From NCBI RefSeq assembly GCF_040115645.1, contig NW_027096016.1:186001-250000 (forward strand): DNA of 64,000 nucleotides. The letters are read 5' to 3'. The notes beneath the pieces were generated by a model. It ran no database searches. It saw only the letters and a program-made list of their open reading frames with translations, and was not told the origin of the DNA. Origin of the DNA: Euwallacea fornicatus (lineage: Eukaryota > Arthropoda > Insecta > Coleoptera > Curculionidae). A program made the position numbers and the translations under genes. Positions 25,872 to 38,899 of this stretch are shown piece by piece. Position 1 is the first letter of the stretch. Each line of letters starts with the position of its first letter.

Positions 25872-27103
25872 TTTGGCAAATGTGGACCAAATTTGTTACA
25901 CAAAGTGTCAAAGTAATCACCTCAACGAGATTTTGAAGATGTCACAACACATCATGATTACCTCTTGTTGAACTTCCAAGAAAAATAGTACTTTATGTGC
26001 TCAAACACACATATTTTGTTACTTTTCAAACATTGAAGCTCGATAACTTCGGCAAATGAGGACCAAATTTGTTAAACAGTGTGTCAAATTAATCACCTCA
26101 ACGAGATTTTGAAGATGTCACAACACATCATGATTACCTCTTGTTGAACTTCCAAGAAAAATAGTATTTTATGTGCTCAAACACACAACTTTTGTGACTT
26201 TTCAAACTTTGAAGCTCGATAACTTCGGCAAATGAAGACCAAATTTGTTAAACAAAGTGTCAAATTAATCAGCTCGACGAGATTTTGAATATGTCACAAC
26301 ACATCATGATTGCATCTTGTTGAATTTCCAAGAAAAATAGTACTTTATGTGCTCAAACACACAACTTTTGTGACTTTTCCAATTTTGAAGCTCGATAACT
26401 TTGGCAAATGTGGACCAAATTTGTTAACCAGAGTGTCAAATTAATCAGCTCGACGAGATCTTTAAAATGACACAACAATTCATGATTGCATCTTGTTGAA
26501 TTTCTAAGAAAAATAGTACTTTATGTGCTCAAACACACAACTTTTGTGACTTTTCCAATTTTGAAGCTCGATAACTTTGGCAAATGTGGACCAAATTTGT
26601 TAACCAAAGTGTCAAATTAATCAGCTCGACGAGATATTTAAAATGACACAACAATTCATGATTGCATCTTGTTGAATTTCCAAGAAAAATAGTACTTTAT
26701 GTGCTCAAACACACAACTTTTGTGACTTTTCCAATTTTGAAGCTCGATAACTGTGGCAAATGTGGACCAAATTTGTTAAATAAAGTGTCAAATTAATCAG
26801 CTCCACGAGATTTTGAATATGTCACAACACATCATGATTGCATCTTGTTGAATTTCCAAGAAAAATAGTACTTTATGTGCTCAAACACACAACTTTTGTG
26901 ACTTTTCCAATTTTGAAGCTCGATAACTTTGGCAAATGTGGACCAAATTTGTTAAACAAAGTGTCAAATTAATCAGCTCGACAAGGTTATGAAGATGTCA
27001 CAACACACCATGATTGCATCTTGTTGAATTTCCAAGAAAAATAGTACTTTATGTGCTCAAACACAAAACTTTTGTGACTTTTCCAATTTTGAAGCTCGAT
27101 AAC
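25872..27103 (+). repeat. 7-mer partial HOR (1232 bp)
   Basis: Carries the last seven monomers of the 14-mer: TTGTTACACAAAG, AAACAGTGTGTC, GAATATG, AACCAGAGTGTC, ATATTTAAA, TGTGGCAAATG and ACAAGGTTATG. Relative to a complete core, three monomers (ATCTTTAAA, GTCAGATTAATC, ATCTTTAAA with CAAACTCTG; 528 bp) are missing at its left edge. Confidence 0.9.
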
Positions 27104-28863
27104 TTTGGCAAATGTGGACCAAATTTGTTAACCAAAGTGTCAAATTAATCAGCTCGACGAGATCTTTAAAATGACACAACAATTCATGATTGCATCTTGT
27201 TGAATTTCCAAGAAAAATAGTACTTTATGTGCTCAAACACACAACTTTTGTGACTTTTCCAATTTTGAAGCTCGATAACTTTGGCAAATGTGGACCAAAT
27301 TTGTTAACCAAAGTGTCAGATTAATCAGCTCGACGAGATATTTAAAATGACACAACAATTCATGATTGCATCTTGTTGAATTTCCAAGAAAAATAGTACT
27401 TTATGTGCTCAAATACACAACTTTTGTGACTTTTCCAATTTTGAAGCTCGATAACTTTGGCAAATGTGGACCAAATTTGTTAACCAAAGTGTCAAATTAA
27501 TCAGCTCGACGAGATCTTTAAAATGACACAACAATTCATGATTGCATCTTGTTGAATTTCCAAGAAAAATAGTACTTTATGTGCTCAAACACACATATTT
27601 TGTGACTTTTCAAACTCTGAAGCTCGATAACTTTGGCAAATGTGGACCAAATTTGTTACACAAAGTGTCAAAGTAATCACCTCAACGAGATTTTGAAGAT
27701 GTCACAACACATCATGATTACCTCTTGTTGAACTTCCAAGAAAAATAGTACTTTATGTGCTCAAACACACATATTTTGTTACTTTTCAAACATTGAAGCT
27801 CGATAACTTCGGCAAATGAGGACCAAATTTGTTAAACAGTGTGTCAAATTAATCACCTCAACGAGATTTTGAAGATGTCACAACACATCATGATTACCTC
27901 TTGTTGAACTTCCAAGAAAAATAGTATTTTATGTGCTCAAACACACAACTTTTGTGACTTTTCAAACTTTGAAGCTCGATAACTTCGGCAAATGAAGACC
28001 AAATTTGTTAAACAAAGTGTCAAATTAATCAGCTCGACGAGATTTTGAATATGTCACAACACATCATGATTGCATCTTGTTGAATTTCCAAGAAAAATAG
28101 TACTTTATGTGTTCAAACACACAACTTTTGTGACTTTTCCAATTTTGAAGCTCGATAACTTTGGCAAATGTGGACCAAATTTGTTAACCAGAGTGTCAAA
28201 TTAATCAGCTCGACGAGATCTTTAAAATGACACAACAATTCATGATTGCATCTTATTGAATTTCTAAGAAAAATAGTACTTTATGTGCTCAAACACACAA
28301 CTTTTGTGACTTTTCCAATTTTGAAGCTCGATAACTTTGGCAAATGTGGACCAAATTTGTTAACCAAAGTGTCAAATTAATCAGCTCGACGAGATATTTA
28401 AAATGACACAACAATTCATGATTGCATCTTGTTGAATTTCCAAGAAAAATAGTACTTTATGTGCTCAAACACACAACTTTTGTGACTTTTCCAATTTTGA
28501 AGCTCGATAACTGTGGCAAATGTGGACCAAATTTGTTAAATAAAGTGTCAAATTAATCAGCTCCACGAGATTTTGAATATGTCACAACACATCATGATTG
28601 CATCTTGTTGAATTTCCAAGAAAAATAGTACTTTATGTGCTCAAACACACAACTTTTGTGACTTTTCCAATTTTGAAGCTCGATAACTTTGGCAAATGTG
28701 GACCAAATTTGTTAAACAAAGTGTCAAATTAATCAGCTCGACAAGGTTATGAAGATGTCACAACACACCATGATTGCATCTTGTTGAATTTCCAAGAAAA
28801 ATAGTACTTTATGTGCTCAAACACAAAACTTTTGTGACTTTTCCAATTTTGAAGCTCGATAAC
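27104..28863 (+). repeat. 10-mer HOR core (1760 bp), copy 1
   Basis: The ten monomers of the 14-mer core in the same order. Private substitutions: GTGTTCAAAC (C to T at 28112) and TCTTATTGAA (G to A at 28255). These are the kind of scattered single changes expected after a recent amplification. Confidence 0.92.
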
Positions 28864-30623
28864 TTTGGCAAATGTGGACCAAATTTGTTAACCAAAGTGT
28901 TAAATTAATCAGCTCGACGAGATCTTTAAAATGACACAACAATTCATGATTGCATCTTGTTGAATTTCCAAGAAAAATAGTACTTTATGTGCTCAAACAC
29001 ACAACTTTTGTGACTTTTCCAATTTTGAAGCTCGATAACTTTGGCAAATGTGGACCAAATTTGTTAACCAAAGTGTCAGATTAATCAGCTCGACGAGATA
29101 TTTAAAATGACACAACAATTCATGATTGCATCTTGTTGAATTTCCAAGAAAAATAGTACTTTATGTGCTCAAATACACAACTTTTGTGACTTTTCCAATT
29201 TTGAAGCTCGATAACTTTGGCAAATGTGGACCAAATTTGTTAACCAAAGTGTCAAATTAATCAGCTCGACGAGATCTTTAAAATGACACAACACATCATC
29301 ATTGCATCTTGTTGAACTTCCAAGAAAAATAGTACTTTATGTGCTCAAACACACATATTTTGTGACTTTTCAAACTCTGAAGCTCGATAACTTTGGCAAA
29401 TGTGGACCAAATTTGTTACACAAAGTGTCAAAGTAATCACCTCAACGAGATTTTGAAGATGTCACAACACATCATGATTACCTCTTGTTGAACTTCCAAG
29501 AAAAATAGTACTTTATGTGCTCAAACACACATATTTTGTTACTTTTCAAACATTGAAGCTCGATAACTTCGGCAAATGAGGACCAAATTTGTTAAACAGT
29601 GTGTCAAATTAATCACCTCAACGAGATTTTGAAGATGTCACAACACATCATGATTACCTCTTGTTGAACTTCCAAGAAAAATAGTATTTTATGTGCTCAA
29701 ACACACAACTTTTGTGACTTTTCAAACTTTGAAGCTCGATAACTTCGGCAAATGAAGACCAAATTTGTTAAACAAAGTGTCAAATTAATCAGCTCGACGA
29801 GATTTTGAATATGTCACAACACATCATGATTGCATCTTGTTGAATTTCCAAGAAAAATAGTACTTTATGTGCTCAAACACACAACTTTTGTGACTTTTCC
29901 AATTTTGAAGCTCGATAACTTTGGCAAATGTGGACCAAATTTGTTAACCAGAGTGTCAAATTAATCAGCTCGACGAGATCTTTAAAATGACACAACAATT
30001 CATGATTGCATCTTGTTGAATTTCTAAGAAAAATAGTACTTTATGTGCTCAAACACACAACTTTTGTGACTTTTCCAATTTTGAAGCTCGATAACTTTGG
30101 CAAATGTGGACCAAATTTGTTAACCAAAGTGTCAAATTAATCAGCTCGACGAGATATTTAAAATGACACAACAATTCATGATTGCATCTTGTTGAATTTC
30201 CAAGAAAAATAGTACTTTATGTGCTCAAACACACAACTTTTGTGACTTTTCCAATTTTGAAGCTCGATAACTGTGGCAAATGTGGACCAAATTTGTTAAA
30301 TAAAGTGTCAAATTAATCAGCTCCACGAGATTTTGAATATGTCACAACACATCATGATTGCATCTTGTTGAATTTCCAAGAAAAATAGTACTTTATGTGC
30401 TCAAACACACAACTTTTGTGACTTTTCCAATTTTGAAGCTCTATAACTTTGGCAAATGTGGACCAAATTTGTTAAACAAAGTGTCAAATTAATCAGCTCG
30501 ACAAGGTTATGAAGATGTCACAACACACCATGATTGCATCTTGTTGAATTTCCAAGAAAAATAGTACTTTATGTGCTCAAACACAAAACTTTTGTGACTT
30601 TTCCAATTTTGAAGCTCGATAAC
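28864..30623 (+). repeat. 10-mer HOR core (1760 bp), copy 2
   Basis: Same ten-monomer order, starting with a private AGTGTTAAATT (C to T at 28901). The third monomer (29216-29391) has CACATCATCATTG and TTGAACTTCC where the other copies read CAATTCATGATTG and TTGAATTTCC. This looks like a short conversion patch from another monomer type. GCTCTATAAC (G to T at 30442) is also private. Confidence 0.92.
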
Positions 30624-32383
30624 TTTGGCAAATGTGGACCAAATTTGTTAACCAAAGTGTCAAATTAATCAGCTCGACGAGATCTTTAAAATGACACAAC
30701 AATTCATGATTGCATCTTGTTGAATTTCCAAGAAAAATAGTACTTTATGTGCTCAAACACACAACTTTTGTGACTTTTCCAATTTTGAAGCTCGATAACT
30801 TTGGCAAATGTGGACCAAATTTGTTAACCAAAGTGTCAGATTAATCAGCTCGACGAGATATTTAAAATGACACAACAATTCATGATTGCATCTTGTTGAA
30901 TTTCCAAGAAAAATAGTACTTTATGTGCTCAAATACACAACTTTTGTGACTTTTCCAATTTTGAAGCTCGATAACTTTGGCAAATGTGGACCAAATTTGT
31001 TAACCAAAGTGTCAAATTAATCAGCTCGACGAGATCTTTAAAATGACACAACAATTCATGATTGCATCTTGTTGAATTTCCAAGAAAAATAGTACTTTAT
31101 GTGCTCAAACACACATATTTTGTGACTTTTCAAACTCTGTAGCTCGATAACTTTGGCAAATGTGGACCAAATTTGTTACACAAAGTGTCAAAGTAATCAC
31201 CTCAACGAGATTTTGAAGATGTCACAACACATCATGATTACCTCTTGTTGAACTTCCAAGAAAAATAGTACTTTATGTGCTCAAACACACATATTTTGTT
31301 ACTTTTCAAACATTGAAGCTCGATAACTTCGGCAAATGAGGACCAAATTTGTTAAACAGTGTGTCAAATTAATCACCTCAACGAGATTTTGAAGATGTCA
31401 CAACACATCATGATTACCTCTTGTTGAACTTCCAAGAAAAATAGTATTTTATGTGCTCAAACACACAACTTTTGTGACTTTTCAAACTTTGAAGCTCGAT
31501 AACTTCGGCAAATGAAGACCAAATTTGTTAAACAAAGTGTCAAATTAATCAGCTCGACGAGATTTTGAATATGTCACAACACATCATGATTGCATCTTGT
31601 TGAATTTCCAAGAAAAATAGTACTTTATGTGCTCAAACACACAACTTTTGTGACTTTTCCAATTTTGAAGCTCGATAACTTTGGCAAATGTGGACCAAAT
31701 TTGTTAACCAGAGTGTCAAATTAATCAGCTCGACGAGATCTTTAAAATGACACAACAATTCATGATTGCATCTTGTTGAATTTCTAAGAAAAATAGTACT
31801 TTATGTGCTCAAACACACAACTTTTGTGACTTTTCCAATTTTGAAGCTCGATAACTTTGGCAAATGTGGACCAAATTTGTTAACCAAAGTGTCAAATTAA
31901 TCAGCTCGACGAGATATTTAAAATGACACAACAATTCATGATTGCATCTTGTTGAATTTCCAAGAAAAATAGTACTTTATGTGCTCAAACACACAACTTT
32001 TGTGACTTTTCCAATTTTGAAGCTCGATAACTGTGGCAAATGTGGACCAAATTTGTTAAATAAAGTGTCAAATTAATCAGCTCCACGAGATTTTGAATAT
32101 GTCACAACACATCATGATTGCATCTTGTTGAATTTCCAAGAAAAATAGTACTTTATGTGCTCAAACACACAACTTTTGTGACTTTTCCAATTTTGAAGCT
32201 CGATAACTTTGGCAAATGTGGACCAAATTTGTTAAACAAAGTGTCAAATTAATCAGCTCGACAAGGTTATGAAGATGTCACAACACACCATGATTGCATC
32301 TTGTTGAATTTCCAAGAAAAATAGTACTTTATGTGCTCAAACACAAAACTTTTGTGACTTTTCCAATTTTGAAGCTCGATAAC
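30624..32383 (+). repeat. 10-mer HOR core (1760 bp), copy 3
   Basis: Same ten-monomer order, with private CTCTGTAGCTCG (A to T at 31140). The last monomer, with ACAAGGTTATG and ACACAAAAC, begins at 32208. The periodicity breaks immediately after. Confidence 0.92.
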
Positions 32384-33264
32384 TTTGGCAAATGTGGACC
32401 AAATTTGTTAACCAAAGTGTCAAATTAATCAGCTCGACGAGATCTTTAAAATGACACAACAATTCATGATTGCATCTTGTTGAATTTCTAAGAAAAATAG
32501 TACTTTATGTGCTCAAACACACAACTTTTGTGACTTTTCCAATTTTGAAGCTCGATAACTTTGGCAAATGTGGACCAAATTTGTTAACCAAAGTGTCAAA
32601 TTAATCAGCTCGACGAGATCTTTAAAATGACATAACAATTCATGATTGCATCTTGTTGAATTTCCAAGAAAAATAGTACTTTATGTGCTCAAACACACAA
32701 CTTTTGTGACTTTTCCAATTTTGAAGGTCTATAACTTTGGCAAATGTGGACCAAATTTGTTAAATAAAGTGTCAAATTAATCAGCTCCACGAGATTTTGA
32801 ATATGTCACAACACATCATGATTGCATCTTGTTGAATTTCCAAGAAAAATAGTACTTTATGTGCTCAAACACACATATTTTGTGACTTTTCAAACTCTGA
32901 AGCTCGATAACTTTGGCAAATGTGGACCAAATTTGTTACACAAAGTGTCAAAGTAATCACCTCAACGAGATTTTGAAGATGTCACAACACATCATGATTA
33001 CCTCTTGTTGAACTTCCAAGAAAAATAGTATTTTATGTGCTCAAACACACAACTTTTGTGACTTTTCAAACTTTGAAGGCTCGATAACTTCGGCAAATGT
33101 GGACCAAATTTCTTAAACAAAGTGTCAAAGTAATCACCTCAACGAGATTTTAAAGATGTCACAACACATCATGATTACATCTTGTTGAACTTCCAAGAAA
33201 AATAGTACTTTATGTGCTCAAACACACAACTTTTGTGACTTTTCAAACTTTGAAGCTCGATAAC
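32384..33264 (+). repeat. Right boundary of the 10-mer domain, five monomers
   Basis: Monomers at 32384 (TTTCTAAG), 32560 (GACATAACAATTC, GAAGGTCTATAAC), 32736 (TTAAATAAAG, CTCCACGAG), 32912 and 33089 (TTTCTTAAAC, GATTTTAAAGATG). The 32560 monomer shares both unusual variants with the monomer at 19185, on the other side of the HOR domain. The 32912 monomer is 177 bp long owing to an extra G in GAAGGCTCG at 33078-33079. Confidence 0.82.
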
Positions 33265-34849
33265 TTTGGCAAATGTGGACCAAATTTGTTAAACAAAGTG
33301 TCAAATTAATCAGCTCGACAAGGTTATGAAGATGTCACAACACACCATGATTACATCTTGTTGAACTTCCAAGAAAAATAGTACTTTAATGTGCTCAAAC
33401 CCACATATTTTGTGACTTTTCAAACTCTGAAGCTCGATAACTTTGGCAAATGTGGACCAAATTTGTTACACAAAGTGTCAAAGTAATCACCTCAACGAGA
33501 TTTTGAAGATGTCACAACACATCATGATTACCTCTTGTTGAACTTCCAAGAAAAATAGTACTTTATGTGCTCAAACACACAACTTTTGTGACTTTTCAAA
33601 CTTTGAAGCTCGATAACTTTGGCAAATGTGGACCAAATTTGTTAAACAAAGTGTCAAATTAATCAGCTCGACAAGGTTATGAAGATGTCACAACACACCA
33701 TGATTACATCTTGTTGAACTTCCAAGAAAAATAGTACTTTATGTGCTCAAACACACAACTTTTGTGACTTTTCCAATTTTGAAGCTCGATAACTTTGGCA
33801 AATGTGGACCAAATTTGTTAACCAAAGTGTCAAATTAATCAGCTCGACGAGATATTTAAAATGACACAACAATTCATGATTGCATCTTGTTGAATTTCCA
33901 AGAAAAATAGTACTTTATGTGCTCAAACACACAACTTTTGTGACTTTTCCAATTTTGAAGCTCGATAACTTTGGCAAATGTGGACCAAATTTGTTAACCA
34001 AAGTGTCAAATTAATCAGCTCGACGAGATCTTTAAAATGACACAACAATTCATGATTGCATCTTGTTGAATTTCCAAGAAAAATAGTACTTTATGTGCTC
34101 AAACACACAAATTTTGTGACTTTTCCAATTTTGAAGCTCGATAACTTTGGCAAATGTGGACCAAATTTGTTAACCAAAGTGTCAAATTAATCACCTCAAC
34201 GAGATTTTGAAGATGTCACAACACATCATGATTACCTCTTGTTGAACTTCCAGGAAAAATAGTACTTTATGTGCTCAAACACACAACTTTTGTGACTTTT
34301 CAAACTTTGAAGCTCGATCGCTTCGGCAAATGAAGACCAAATTTGTTAAACAAAGTGTCAAATTAATCAGCTCGACGAGATTTTGAAGATGTCACAACAC
34401 ATCATGATTACCTCTTGTTGAACTTCCAAGAAATATAGTACTTTATGTGCTCAAACACACAACTTTTGTGACTTTTCAAACTGTGAAGCTCGATCGCTTC
34501 GGCAAATGAAGACCAAATTTGTTAAACAAAGTGTCAAATTAATCAGCTCGACGAGATTTTGAATATGTCACAACACATCATGATTGCATCTTGTTGAACT
34601 TCCAAGAAAAATAGTACTTTATGTGCTCAAACACACAAATTTTGTGACTTTTCAAACTTTGAAGCTCGATAACTTTGGCAAATGTGGACCAAATTTGTTA
34701 AACAAAGTGTCAAATTAATCAGCTCGACAAGGTTATGAAGATGTCACAACACACCATGATTACATCTTGTTGAACTTCCAAGAAAAATAGTACTTTATGT
34801 GCTCAAACACACATATTTTGTGACTTTTCAAACTCTGAAGCTCGATAAC
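33265..34849 (+). repeat. 9-mer HOR with 177-bp lead monomer, unit 1
   Basis: Order RL-S-R2-T-U-V-W-X-R. RL is 177 bp with TACTTTAATGTGCTCAAACCC. S has TTGTTACACAAAG. R2 has ACAAGGTTATG and CCAATTTTG. T has ATATTTAAA. U has ATCTTTAAA. V has AATTAATCACCTCAACG, here with private-type CCAGGAAAAATAG. W has AAGAAATATAG and CAAACTGTG. X has GAATATG. R has ACAAGGTTATG and CAAACTCTG. Length is 1585 bp. Confidence 0.9.
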
Positions 34850-36434
34850 TTTGGCAAATGTGGACCAAATTTGTTAAACAAAGTGTCAAATTAATCAGCT
34901 CGACAAGGTTATGAAGATGTCACAACACACCATGATTACATCTTGTTGAACTTCCAAGAAAAATAGTACTTTAATGTGCTCAAACCCACATATTTTGTGA
35001 CTTTTCAAACTCTGAAGCTCGATAACTTTGGCAAATGTGGACCAAATTTGTTACACAAAGTGTCAAAGTAATCACCTCAACGAGATTTTGAAGATGTCAC
35101 AACACATCATGATTACCTCTTGTTGAACTTCCAAGAAAAATAGTACTTTATGTGCTCAAACACACAACTTTTGTGACTTTTCAAACTTTGAAGCTCGATA
35201 ACTTTGGCAAATGTGGACCAAATTTGTTAAACAAAGTGTCAAATTAATCAGCTCGACAAGGTTATGAAGATGTCACAACACACCATGATTACATCTTGTT
35301 GAACTTCCAAGAAAAATAGTACTTTATGTGCTCAAACACACAACTTTTGTGACTTTTCCAATTTTGAAGCTCGATAACTTTGGCAAATGTGGACCAAATT
35401 TGTTAACCAAAGTGTCAAATTAATCAGCTCGACGAGATATTTAAAATGACACAACAATTCATGATTGCATCTTGTTGAATTTCCAAGAAAAATAGTACTT
35501 TATGTGCTCAAACACACAACTTTTGTGACTTTTCCAATTTTGAAGCTCGATAACTTTGGCAAATGTGGACCAAATTTGTTAACCAAAGTGTCAAATTAAT
35601 CAGCTCGACGAGATCTTTAAAATGACACAACAATTCATGATTGCATCTTGTTGAATTTCCAAGAAAAATAGTACTTTATGTGCTCAAACACACAACTTTT
35701 GTGACTTTTCCAATTTTGAAGCTCGATAACTTTGGCAAATGTGGACCAAATTTGTTAACCAAAGTGTCAAATTAATCACCTCAACGAGATTTTGAAGATG
35801 TCACAACACATCATGATTACCTCTTGTTGAACTTCCAGGAAAAATAGTACTTTATGTGCTCAAACACACAACTTTTGTGACTTTTCAAACTTTGAAGCTC
35901 GATCGCTTCGGCAAATGAAGACCAAATTTGTTAAACAAAGTGTCAAATTAATCAGCTCGACGAGATTTTGAAGATGTCACAACACATCATGATTACCTCT
36001 TGTTGAACTTCCAAGAAATATAGTACTTTATGTGCTCAAACACACAACTTTTGTGACTTTTCAAACTGTGAAGCTCGATCGCTTCGGCAAATGAAGACCA
36101 AATTTGTTAAACAAAGTGTCAAATTAATCAGCTCGACGAGATTTTGAATATGTCACAACACATCATGATTGCATCTTGTTGAACTTCCAAGAAAAATAGT
36201 ACTTTATGTGCTCAAACACACAAATTTTGTGACTTTTCAAACTTTGAAGCTCGATAACTTTGGCAAATGTGGACCAAATTTGTTAAACAAAGTGTCAAAT
36301 TAATCAGCTCGACAAGGTTATGAAGATGTCACAACACACCATGATTACATCTTGTTGAACTTCCAAGAAAAATAGTACTTTATGTGCTCAAACACACATA
36401 TTTTGTGACTTTTCAAACTCTGAAGCTCGATAAC
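34850..36434 (+). repeat. 9-mer HOR, unit 2
   Basis: Same order and length (1585 bp) as unit 1, including the V variant CCAGGAAAAATAG. It differs from unit 1 in the U monomer, CACAACTTTTGTG here against CACAAATTTTGTG in unit 1. Confidence 0.9.
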
Positions 36435-38899
36435 TTTGGCAAATGTGGACCAAATTTGTTAAACAAAGTGTCAAATTAATCAGCTCGACAAGGTTATGAA
36501 GATGTCACAACACACCATGATTACATCTTGTTGAACTTCCAAGAAAAATAGTACTTTAATGTGCTCAAACCCACATATTTTGTGACTTTTCAAACTCTGA
36601 AGCTCGATAACTTTGGCAAATGTGGACCAAATTTGTTACACAAAGTGTCAAAGTAATCACCTCAACGAGATTTTGAAGATGTCACAACACATCATGATTA
36701 CCTCTTGTTGAACTTCCAAGAAAAATAGTACTTTATGTGCTCAAACACACAACTTTTGTGACTTTTCAAACTTTGAAGCTCGATAACTTTGGCAAATGTG
36801 GACCAAATTTGTTAAACAAAGTGTCAAATTAATCAGCTCGACAAGGTTATGAAGATGTCACAACACACCATGATTACATCTTGTTGAACTTCCAAGAAAA
36901 ATAGTACTTTATGTGCTCAAACACACAAATTTTGTGACTTTTCAAACTTTGAAGCTCGATAACTTTGGCAAATGTGGACCAAATTTGTTAAACAAAGTGT
37001 CAAATTAATCAGCTCGACAAGGTTATGAAGATGTCACAACACACCATGATTACATCTTGTTGAACTTCCAAGAAAAATAGTACTTTATGTGCTCAAACAC
37101 ACATATTTTGTGACTTTTCAAACTCTGAAGCTCGATAACTTTGGCAAATGTGGACCAAATTTGTTACACAAAGTGTCAAAGTAATCACCTCAACGAGATT
37201 TTGAAGATGTCACAACACATCATGATTACCTCTTGTTGAACTTCCAAGAAAAATAGTACTTTATGTGCTCAAACACACAACTTTTGTGACTTTTCAAACT
37301 TTGAAGCTCGATAACTTCGGCAAATGAAGACCAAATTTGTTAAACAAAGTGTCAAATTAATCAGCTCGACAAGGTTATGAAGATGTCACAACACATCATG
37401 ATTGCATCTTGTTGAATTTCCAAGAAAAATAGTACTTTATGTGCTCAAACACACAACTTTTGTGACTTTTCCAATTTTGAAGCTCGATAACTGTGGCAAA
37501 TGTGGACCAAATTTGTTAAATAAAGTGTCAAATTAATCAGCTCCACGAGATTTTGAATATGTCACAACACATCATGATTGCATCTTGTTGAATTTCCAAG
37601 AAAAATAGTACTTTATGTGCTCAAACACACAACTTTTGTGACTTTTCCAATTTTGAAGCTCGATAACTTTGGCAAATGTGGACCAAATTTGTTAAACAAA
37701 GTGTCAAATTAATCACCTCAACGAGATTTTGAAGATGTCACAACACATCATGATTACCTCTTGTTGAACTTCCAAGAAAAATAGTACTTTATGTGCTCAA
37801 ACACACAACTTTTGTGACTTTTCAAACTTTGAAGCTCGATCGCTTCGGCAAATGAAGACCAAATTTGTTAAACAAAGTGTCAAATTAATCAGCTCGACGA
37901 GATTTTGAAGATGTCACAACACATCATGATTACCTCTTGTTGAACTTCCAAGAAATATAGTACTTTATGTGCTCAAACACACAACTTTTGTGACTTTTCA
38001 AACTGTGAAGCTCGATCGCTTCGGCAAATGAAGACCAAATTTGTTAAACAAAGTGTCAAATTAATCAGCTCGACGAGATTTTGAATATGTCACAACACAT
38101 CATGATTGCATCTTGTTGAACTTCCAAGAAAAATAGTACTTTATGTGCTCAAACACACAACTTTTGTGACTTTTCAAACTTTGAAGCTCGATAACTTTGG
38201 CAAATGTGGACCAAATTTGTTAAACAAAGTGTCAAATTAATCAGCTCGACAAGGTTATGAAGATGTCACAACACACCATGATTACATCTTGTTGAATTTC
38301 CAAGAAAAATAGTACTTTATGTGCTCAAACACACATATTTTGTGACTTTTCAAACTCTGAAGCTCGATAACTTTGGCAAATGTGGACCAAATTTGTTACA
38401 CAAAGTGTCAAAGTAATCACCTCAACGAGATTTTGAAGATGTCACAACACATCATGATTACCTCTTGTTGAACTTCCAAGAAAAATAGTACTTTATGTGC
38501 TCAAACACACATATTTTGTTACTTTTCAAATATTGAAGCTCGATAACTTCGGCAAATGAGGACCAAGTTTGTTAAACAGTGTGTCAAATTAATCACCTCA
38601 ACGAGATTTTGAAGATGTCACAACACATCATGATTGCATCTTGTTGAACTTCCAAGAAAAATAGTACTTTATGTGCTCAAACACACAAATTTTGTGACTT
38701 TTCAAACTTTGAAGCTCGATAACTTTGGCAAATGTGGACCAAATTTGTTAAACAAAGTGTCAAATTAATCAGCTCGACAAGGTTATGAAGATGTCACAAC
38801 ACACCATGATTACATCTTGTTGAACTTCCAAGAAAAATAGTACTTTATGTGCTCAAACACACATATTTTGTGACTTTTCAAACTCTGAAGCTCGATAAC
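36435..38899 (+). repeat. 14-mer unit of the RL family, unit 3
   Basis: Order RL-S-R3-R-S-Y-Z-V2-W-X-R-S-AA-R, 2465 bp. New members are Y (TTCGG start with ACAAGGTTATG and TTGAATTTCC), Z (TGTGGCAAATG, TTAAATAAAG, CTCCACGAG), V2 (TTAAAC with CACCTCAACG) and AA (GAGGACCAAGTTTG, AAACAGTGTGTC). The segment Y-Z-V2-W-X-R-S-AA recurs in units 4 and 6. Confidence 0.88.
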
